Positions 56,701 through 64,000 of a DNA stretch of 64,000 bases are shown in pieces. The notes under the pieces were generated by a model. That model was not told where the DNA came from and ran no database searches. It worked only from the letters and a program-made list of their open reading frames with translations. This DNA is from Aquatica leii (taxonomy: Eukaryota; Arthropoda; Insecta; Coleoptera; Lampyridae): assembly GCA_035610365.1 (NCBI GenBank), contig CM069439.1, positions 6,324,001 through 6,388,000 on the forward strand, in the 5' to 3' direction. The first letter of the stretch is position 1. Each line of letters begins with the position of its first letter. The position numbers were made by a program, and so were the translations under genes.

Positions 56701-56910
56701 AGGAGCGTTATTCTGTTGAAGCTAATATTGTAGGACATCTTCGTCAAATAGTTTTAATAGTGACGGCTCTAAAACTTTGCTTAGCATGGTAATCTAGCGC
56801 TCTGCATTTATCCAATCCTTACATAAAAACCTTTCACCTACGCTACGACCTCTAAGTTTGATTGTAGGGATGATACATTTCGGGTCAAAACAATACAAAT
56901 TTGATATTGC
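56701..56910 (-). pseudogene. Tc1-like transposase, catalytic fragment
   Basis: Minus frames: FDPKCIIPTIKLRGRSV, then KDWINAER followed by a stop and TMLSKVLEPSLLKLFDEDVL, then LQQNNAPCHKTKKNF. These match KCxxPTVKHGGGSVMVWG, NAxRYIDVLxxVLxPS and FQQDNAPCHTAKxV. The central Asp of QQDNAPCH is Asn here, so this copy is dead even apart from its stops. Confidence 0.75.
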
Positions 56911-58347
56911 AATTTCCAATATGTGAGATTTCAGTTACTTAAAGAAATAATTTCAAAGTGGTAATATTATCAACCTTTCCTGTAGTGAGCCCCGTTGATA
57001 ACAATCTCGTTACCACGGCTAGCTACGATATCGGTGAATGGGTGTAATTGAGAAGCTATAATAAAGATATAGAAAACTTAGACTCTATTCCTCTTACTAA
57101 TAAAGATCCTCGGCTCAGAGATACCAAGAGTACGCCTAAACACACTAAGAAACAAATAGAATAAAGCAAAAAAATCGATTCAAAATAGTGTAACAAGTGT
57201 ACATCTTTCTATCCAACAATAACATGTACTACTACTAAGTTTATTTTAACAAATTAATAAAGATTTAGAGCAAAGAGCGTAAACAAACAAACTCCAATTG
57301 TAACTATGTCGTTTACATGCAGTCGTCACAAATTAACAAATGGACAAATATAATTACTAGTAATAAATAAAATGAGTACTAAAAACTTGCCCCCACCAAA
57401 GTTCCTTGTAAGCAAGTAGTAACGTTCACTACTTCTTATTACTTTAGTGACAAAACTTGCGTAATATGCAAGCTTACATATACGATGTTAGCTGCCTAAA
57501 TCTGGCCTTGATTACATTCAAACGTTTAAAGAAACCTGAATGGTAAAACATCACAAATTGCGTTAATTATCGTTAGAGATGATTTAAAAGTTAAAGACTA
57601 AAAGTAAAATGATTTAGTATAATCTAAAATTAAATTATTGATAGTTACAAATTAGAATAATTGAGATGGTGAGTTCAAAGTAAAAATGCTGAAGGTTGAA
57701 TATAGAATTCTAATATTTAAATAACAAATTTGTACAATACAATACGATAAGATAAGTTTGCTTAAGGCTTGAGTCAGTAATCGCCATACAGGAATTCCAA
57801 AAGATAAGATGGTATCCGCAGGTGTGAACCATTGACTCCTTCCTTTGAAAGTTATTGAATAATTATCACCATGTATGGGAAAAATTATTATTCTCTTAGA
57901 TTAATATTGAGAGAGAGAGCCGTTTCGAAACCCTAGTAGATTCGCTAAAAGAATTTTAATCGTATTGAAAGCGACATGGCTAATGCCATTTTAAAATTAC
58001 CTGCAAACGCCGATTAAATTTAATAAATCGCTTATTTCTACCTGAATACAGCGTAATTCTTCCACAGCATAATTAATGAAAGCGTAAAGCGAGTAACCAA
58101 CGATGAAAAATTACTTACAATTTAGCGGAAACCGTTTTGATAAAGTCGAACGGTCACAGCGAAGTCCAGTATACAAATAAATGAGTAAAAGTTCCTTTCG
58201 TTCTCTCCTCCTCCTACGTAAATGGGATCGTCTGACAAAATAATTTTTGCCCAATCGTCAGATGTTCAAATTTAGTGCCCTTTAGCTCAATTTAGACAAA
58301 GTTTCTTATGGCGCTCGGTTAGCAATTGTTTTCGGCAAGCCTTAACA
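56911..58347. other. Unassigned region
   Basis: About 1.4 kb. The segment 57770-58260 is non-repetitive and moderately GC-rich with no open frame; it might be unique host DNA. Nothing is recognised. Confidence 0.45.
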
Positions 58348-58557
58348 TTAATTTTTTTGTGCTCCCAAAGATCGATAGCCACATTTGGTTCTAGTTCGAA
58401 GAGAAATCTGGTTAAGAAAACGATGGTTTCTAGGAGAAACTGTACGTTTTCTTCTTTTTGATCTATTTTTATAAGAACCAGTTACTTTAAATCTATTTAT
58501 AGCATTTTGTACTACTTTTCTTGAGCATGTTATAGTTTTTAAAATCTCCCCTTGCAT
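58348..58557 (-). pseudogene. Tc1-like transposase, N-terminal helix-turn-helix fragment
   Basis: Minus frame: TCSRKVVQNAINRFKVTGSY, KNRSKRRKRTVSPRNHRFLN, QISLRTRTK. This is the second half of the first HTH, the NRxxRGRxRxxT-like linker (here basic RRKRTVSP) and the start of the second HTH of Tc1 transposases. It ends in a stop after 70 codons. It could be from the same element as the catalytic fragment at 56701-56910, with the interval altered. Confidence 0.65.
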
Positions 58558-58754
58558 TCATACAGTATCACAATTTGGTTTCTTTCAGTCACAGAAAGTT
58601 AACGTGTTTTACTTATAATGAAGATAAAAATAGCGTGATAAAATAAATCACTACGTTTAAAGAATGGATAATGAGCCACTGATTATACTAAGTAAGTATT
58701 TAGAAAACTCCAGACAGGCAAACCCAACATACTTGATCTATTAATGCATGAACG

Positions 58755-59000
58755 TTAGACTACAATGAAAACAAATCCCAGATTGACACAATGGACAAGA
58801 CGGTATCCGGCTACAAGATCCACCATCAACTTCCATTCTCTCAACGCCAAAAGATGTTCCAAAACCCGTGAGCTTATAATACAGGGCATTGTGTGAGCTA
58901 TGTGCAAAACAAATTATAAAGAAAAACACAATTCACCTGCCACCATTGCAAGCCTCGAAGATTTTTTTTCTGTCGCAGACTTTACAACCAGAGATTTTGA
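58755..59000 (+). pseudogene. piggyBac-like transposase C-terminal fragment
   Basis: Plus frame near 58757 reads DYNENKSQIDTMDKTVSGYK, matching the YNxxKGGVDxMDQ...Y motif that carries the third catalytic Asp. After a deletion come CELCAKQIIKK and, one frame over, KTQFTCHHCKP, part of the terminal cysteine-rich domain. It is unrelated in sequence to the piggyBac derivative at 6830, so a second family is present. TTAA ends were not identified. Confidence 0.65.
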
Positions 59001-61169
59001 AGTAGCTATGGCAAAGTTACGAACTAAGATTTTTTTTCTTAGTACGTATTGATAAAACATCTTTCATGATATAGAATCTAAAACATTGTACTTGTGACAG
59101 CATTAGGTGTGAATAAATACACAACACTGGAGTTGTGATTTTTGTTTTATTAATATTATATATTTAGACAAACTGTGATGCTATAAGAAAAACGTTTGCT
59201 GCAGATAAAAAATATGAAATAAGTTTGTTTTGAATTTTGTTAGCACCGTCGGTACGTAACGAAAAAAATAATCTTACATAAAATTTTGAAAAAATTATGA
59301 CCATTCTATAACAGCTCATTACGTAACGTTTGTATATTCTTTCATATGGAAAATAGTATAAATATTTAAATACATAACTGTCTATCGCACCTTATATAAA
59401 TGAAGCGTTTAGAATTACAAAAAGACATAAATTTGATTACCTAATAGTACTTATTATTAAATGCCTAAATTGGATGCTCCTTAATTTTTGATTACAATTT
59501 CACACATCATAAACTTTTTATTATTACTTCTGACGCTCAATTTAGGCAGTTATTAATTAAGGCTGTTTTAATTGTGCCTCTACAATAATTATTCACAGAA
59601 AAAAGAAGACAAAATTAAATCTGATTCAATAACAATGAGTTGATTTTAACGCCAGAAACTCATTCGCATTATATTCTCATCAACATTGTATTCAATCTAT
59701 AAAGATCTTAATTTACTAGACAATATTTTAAGGTCATCAACTTCTTGTTTCACTATTTATGAGTATAATTTGTAATGTTAGTTAAATAAAATTATGAATC
59801 TAAAAAATAAATTAATTCTAATATAACGTGCAACCCGTAATCGATAAGATTGCGTGTATATAAATAAACATAAACATACCTTTATAATTACTTAATACTG
59901 TAATTTATGCCACCGACACAACTAATCTGATAGTACAAGAAAAAGAAATGTAAATGGTGCTGGAATTGGTAATCAAGCGGTTCCCTTGAATTAAAAAAAT
60001 GGTAAATCTTACCAATATAAAAACTACTCCATAAAATATTTTAATGTGTTGGTTTTCTCAACTGTTATTACTAAAACAAAAACAAAAAAACTTGCTGAAA
60101 TTTTAACAAAACGCTATAATTGTGTTTATTGTTACGCAAAATAAATTGCCATATAAATTAAATAATTTTGAAGTTTGAATAAAAGAAGAAATAATCGACG
60201 ACTGCTATAAGAATTTACATTTATTTCTTCTTTCTTGTAACTATTTTTCCGGCATTTGAGTTCTAAATATTAAGGTTTTATTCTAAGATTGTTACTCATT
60301 TTTCTTTCTTTCTTTTATATTTATGTTAATTACAATCTTAATTTGTGGTAATTATAAAATGTTTTTGAATTAATTCTCCAATATAGCACGTTTAGCGTTA
60401 ACAGTGCTTGTCTAAATTTCAGCAATTCTGAACCGCAAATCAGTCTTGTGAAGAAAAAACAAAGCGGTTTCAAAAACCTCCAAAACGATGGAAGGACAGC
60501 TGGTCTTCAGCCTCCCAAGAAAAGCAATACTCGGTATAACAAACCTCTAGACTTTCGAAAAGAAGAAGAAGGTTTAAAAAAAATCTCATTAAGCTTGAAC
60601 AAGTTTTTATTATGTATGTACTTGTGACTCAAAAATTGTTTTACATGGTTCGATTGTAAATATTTGGACTAAATATGTAAATACTACAGTTTAGATTTTA
60701 GAATTTGCGGTTATTGCGTGTTTAAAATATTAGCGATGTTAGTCTGCTAACAGTGCAAAAAACTGATAATCGTCTCTATATAGAAGTTACCATTTGCGTT
60801 AAAATTTAAATTTCATACGCAAAAAAGGTTGCTTTTAATTGATTATTTAGAAACAGACGAGTTGGGCAAAAACGCTAGTTTCAGACAGTACTGCATTGTG
60901 TGATACATAAACAATCAGAAACATTGTTATTATTTCATTTTTAAACATTGACGCTTCTATGTTTTTACTTTTTCCATTGCGACACAAAACCATGCGTCTA
61001 GTGTGACAAAGTCAACTTACGAATAGTCAATTTGACTACGTAGTGTTTCTGACAATCTAAATTAAAGTATCTATGGTATTGCGCAATTGCGTTTTAATAA
61101 AAAATTGGTATGATCTCAGACACACGTCAAAATACGTTTCTTTATTGTTTGTGTTGTGGTTTCACAGTA
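59001..61169. other. AT-rich region with a possible LINE tail
   Basis: Mostly featureless AT-rich DNA. At about 60455-60525 one plus frame gives PPKRWKDSWSSASQEKQ, similar to the GRPPKRWxDxW end of some LINEs. This is weak and unsupported by neighbours. Confidence 0.35.
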
Positions 61170-61764
61170 TTAGATGTAGGTAATACCTTTACCATTGTTT
61201 CTATTCCTATTTTTTCATTATGCCCTAGTCAAAATTTTTTATTATTCTGTTTTTAACGTCGATGTCTAATCCTCTACGTTTTAAAACCATGTATTGTGTC
61301 TTGTTTGTGTTTACTTTTAGCACCAGTTTCTCATATTCATCAATCAAATTGTTGATCATATATGTCGGGTTGGTCTTCTCCTAGAATAACCTGCTATCAA
61401 CAAAAAACAAAAAAATGAGAGGGGAAAATAACCATGTTCCAAAATTTTTGTTTAACAGAAATAGTGATCAAATACAATTTTGTTCATTAACGATTGCTTA
61501 GTGTCCTCTGTATAGTGCCTTCGTGACCTCTCTGTATATTTTGCTAACGCAAAATTTTAAATTGCAATCCATACTTTTTGAAAGGAAATAGTATAAAAAA
61601 TCCCTATAATAGTTTCTTTTCAGGTGTTTAGTTAAATATGAAGACAAAATCATCTTGGTCCTAAACCGCTTTTTTTCTTCTCTGTCCTCTAGCTTTTCTT
61701 CAATTCTCGATTTAAGGACTTTCCGTATAGTATCAAGAAAGTTTATATATATAATATCAATCAA
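61170..61764 (-). pseudogene. LINE reverse transcriptase fragment
   Basis: Minus frames: VLKSRIEEKLEDREEKKRFR, similar to the RIExxLExREEQxGFR block ahead of motif A. Then a gap, VILGEDQPDIYDQQF (DDQVIxAxDxxDL-like palm) and NNLIDEYEKLVLKVNTNKTQ, YMVLKRRGLDIDV (motif D region). The palm is reduced and the rest missing. It lies directly before the Penelope-like element on the same strand. Confidence 0.65.
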
Positions 61765-61919
61765 TATTTTTGTAGTTGCATGTTTTATTACCTCGATAAG
61801 CAGATCTCCCGACCATATAGTCGTATTTTCTTTTATTTCTTTTTTTATTTATTTATGTGAGTGTTCAAATATGTAGTGCTTCTATTATTTTAATTATTCC
61901 GAATTATACTAAGATAAGG

Positions 61920-63790
61920 ACATCTTCCGAGTTTGAACCGTGTAACTAAAGTTTACAACATTTTGACTACCTTCGTATGTTGCGTCATCAGGGTGTGAAA
62001 GAAATCGAAAAACTCAAACAAGTAACCAAAATCTAAGAACCTTTAAGCATTTAGGTAATCAAATTGCAAACCAAGCCAAACCGCTAAAATGGTAAAACAG
62101 AAATTGATGAACTTCAAGAAGCAAACGACAATCTAACAAAGAACCACCACAGAGTTAGGTAATCAACTTGTAAACCAAGCTAAACTCCATAAAAGTGACT
62201 TAAGAAGAATTAATCTCCGTATATAAAGTATCGTGGCCGGGGGAACAGTTTGAGATCGTAATTACGGTTGAAGTTATTGAGGTGTTTGATAATTCTAATG
62301 CTCTCTCGGATTTTTCTATTAAATAAAAATGGAGATTTCGCAACCACCGACGCGCGATCAAAATCTGTATTGTGGCCTGTGGTAAAATGATGTTCAGCAT
62401 AAGTAGACTTAGAAATAAGCTTGTTCCTTATACAATTATCATGATCTGAAATGCGTGTGATGACGGAACGACTAGTTTCACCAATGTAGACTAAACCATA
62501 TGAAAAAGAAATTTGGTATACACCTTGAAATAAAAGTGTAGAAAATTTGTTTTTAGAAGAATCTGAGTAATTCTACCTGTCGAGTTAAATATGAGTACCA
62601 TTTTTACAGAAAGTTTCCCTAATTAGTCTGTGACCTTATAAATGTAACGTAAAACTCTAATTTCAAATTAGATTCGGTAGTAGAGATGTCCTTAGTTGTA
62701 ACTATCTGAATTTCCCGCTTTAACAAGATTTTAGTAAGGTGACAGAATTTCGAGTTTAGATTCTTAGGTTGACCAATAAAAAAAGCGCAAAAACCATACG
62801 TTCATTAACAGAACGTTTCTGTGCAGAATGATATAAAAACAAAGCATGAAACCAAAACCATTATTTTCGATTTTTTAGTGAATTTGTTATCTGGGCGTTA
62901 GTTGTTTAGATGAACAAGAAATCTAGACAATTCAAGATGCTCATGGAACCAAACATTAAACGTGTCGTTAACATACCTAAACCAGACTTTAGGTTTTAAT
63001 ATCAATAATTCAAATGCAACCATTTTAAAATATTTCATAAAAATGTTTGTTCGTAAAACTTGTTATCAAATTAGAAGTAAGTGGATGGTAATAACTTATC
63101 AATAGGAAGAACCAAACTCAAATATTTGTTATTGTGTGACAGAATCTGTTAGACAATAATAATCTCTAATAGGAACCTTGTTAAAAAGTGAAGTGATATC
63201 AAACGCCATAAGATCTTAATGTTCCAACTTTATAGTTTCCCAATGTTGAATAAAATAATGAGAGTTAAGGATGTGAGAAGAGGTTTTACTTGTGAATTAG
63301 CAAAGAATGTTGGACAAAAACTTGTCTAGCTTGTAAATAGAAAATTGTATAGTACTGTCGATAGGTCGAAGAAGTATACTTTGTTTGTGGATTTTGAGAA
63401 GTCTGTATAAACAAAGTGGTTTTGAATCCGAGAGAGTAAGTCGTCGGAAAGTAGATTAGAAGATCGGATATCGAGGTTTCCACAAAGTCTATTTAAAACT
63501 AACTCTTTCTACTTACAAATGTTGAATTTAGAAACTTTAGATTATTCAAGAATTTTACAAGTGTAAGCTGTCTTTTAGAAGACTCAACAGCACATGTCTT
63601 TTTTAGCAACGCGATTTTAGTTTAGAATCTGGATTGGTTCGCAAGTTGACCTAACTCTTTAGAATCTCTTAGTTAAAGTTTGGTTGCTTGTTTGAGTTCT
63701 TCGATTTCTTCTACGCATTGATAAAGTCCCTTGTGAAACTGGGCAAAACGTTGTGAACTTTAGTTAGAACATTGACACGGCCGACTAAAC
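61920..63790 (-). pseudogene. Penelope-like element with RT and GIY-YIG remnants
   Basis: Minus strand from 63790: VEEIEELKQATK (N-terminal coiled region), NLDIRSSNLLSDDL, YKLDKFLSNIL, SSHILNSHYFIQHWET, DLMAFDITSLFNKV (RT motif A, first Asp), then decayed palm. The endonuclease reads GVYQISFSYGLVYIGETSRS and VITRISDHDN (GIY-YIG core with the YIGET signature and catalytic Arg), followed by an AEHHFTTGHN-like piece and SERALELSNTSITS. Order and motifs identify a Penelope-type Pol. Stops occur throughout. Segments related to the N-terminal end, including AAAAACTCAAACAAGTAACC, recur inverted at 61940-62030, as in the inverted terminal arrangements known for Penelope elements. Confidence 0.8.
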
Positions 63791-64000
63791 TACTTTATTA
63801 TAGAAAATATTAAGACAAATTAATATATAGAGATACTTAGAGTAAAAGTATAACATATGCTTATTAGAGATAAATGAAAGTATACATTTGAAAATCTATT
63901 CAATTCATAAATAAGTCAATAAATTAGCATCTATAAGAAATAGATATAGCAAATACTATCTCAGCATCCAAGAGGTCCACTGAAAACTTTTCCATTATCA
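63791..64000. other. AT-rich window end
   Basis: No feature is recognised; the Penelope-like element may continue or end here. Confidence 0.4.

Noticed and set aside
58200..58260. Pyrimidine-rich stretch as a promoter or splice region of a host gene
   Set aside because: No adjacent open exon or initiator; composition alone is not enough.

Overview
This window is AT-rich eukaryotic DNA, most likely from an arthropod and probably an insect. The evidence is its transposon families: a Dong/R4-type LINE, Jockey-like and other LINEs, Penelope-like elements with GIY-YIG endonuclease remnants, mariner, Tc1, pogo, piggyBac and several hAT lineages, all carrying many stops and frameshifts. The species cannot be read from the sequence. 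I found no convincing complete host gene. The best host candidate is a short terminal exon at 206-311. Everything else is a transposon graveyard, separated by long low-complexity AT-rich DNA that could be intron or intergenic.

Layout. 1-3.7 kb: AT-rich DNA after the possible exon. 3.76-4.69 kb: broken copy of a multi-copy arthropod protein family of unknown function. 5.0-9.6 kb: a LINE tail, then a hAT gene interrupted by a LINE fragment and a piggyBac deletion derivative; the block is tandemly repeated with a period near 1.46 kb. 12.2-15.2 kb: mariner, Jockey-type LINE and another LINE tail. 17.4-17.7 kb: a GC-rich island. 19.2-23.4 kb: a hAT remnant, then a Dong/R4-like LINE lying between two (TAA)n tracts. 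23.4-25.3 kb: an IS630/DDE_3 transposase gene with a MITE in its apparent intron.

28.4-34.9 kb: a ZMYM1-like hAT copy, a Tc1/mariner-type fragment, a hAT-ended composite with a pogo-type fragment, and a Buster-type hAT. 36.3-41.1 kb: a large inverted repeat whose right arm is split by a nearly full-length 3.4-kb pogo-like transposon, itself holding a 416-bp hAT MITE with a perfect 8-bp target duplication. 43.6-49.2 kb: a second ZMYM1-like hAT interrupted by a Buster-type hAT, which holds a Tigger-like MITE. 50-64 kb: fragments of Tc1/mariner types, a LINE, two Penelope-like elements, a piggyBac end and a LINE RT fragment.

The genes do not form a pathway. Their relationship is stratigraphic: nested insertions, target duplications and one paralogous empty site give a relative order of events. 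The most useful parts are the pogo-like element with its terminal and subterminal repeats, the hAT-in-hAT nest, the Dong-like LINE in its TAA target, and the possible hammerhead-like motifs at Penelope-type tails.
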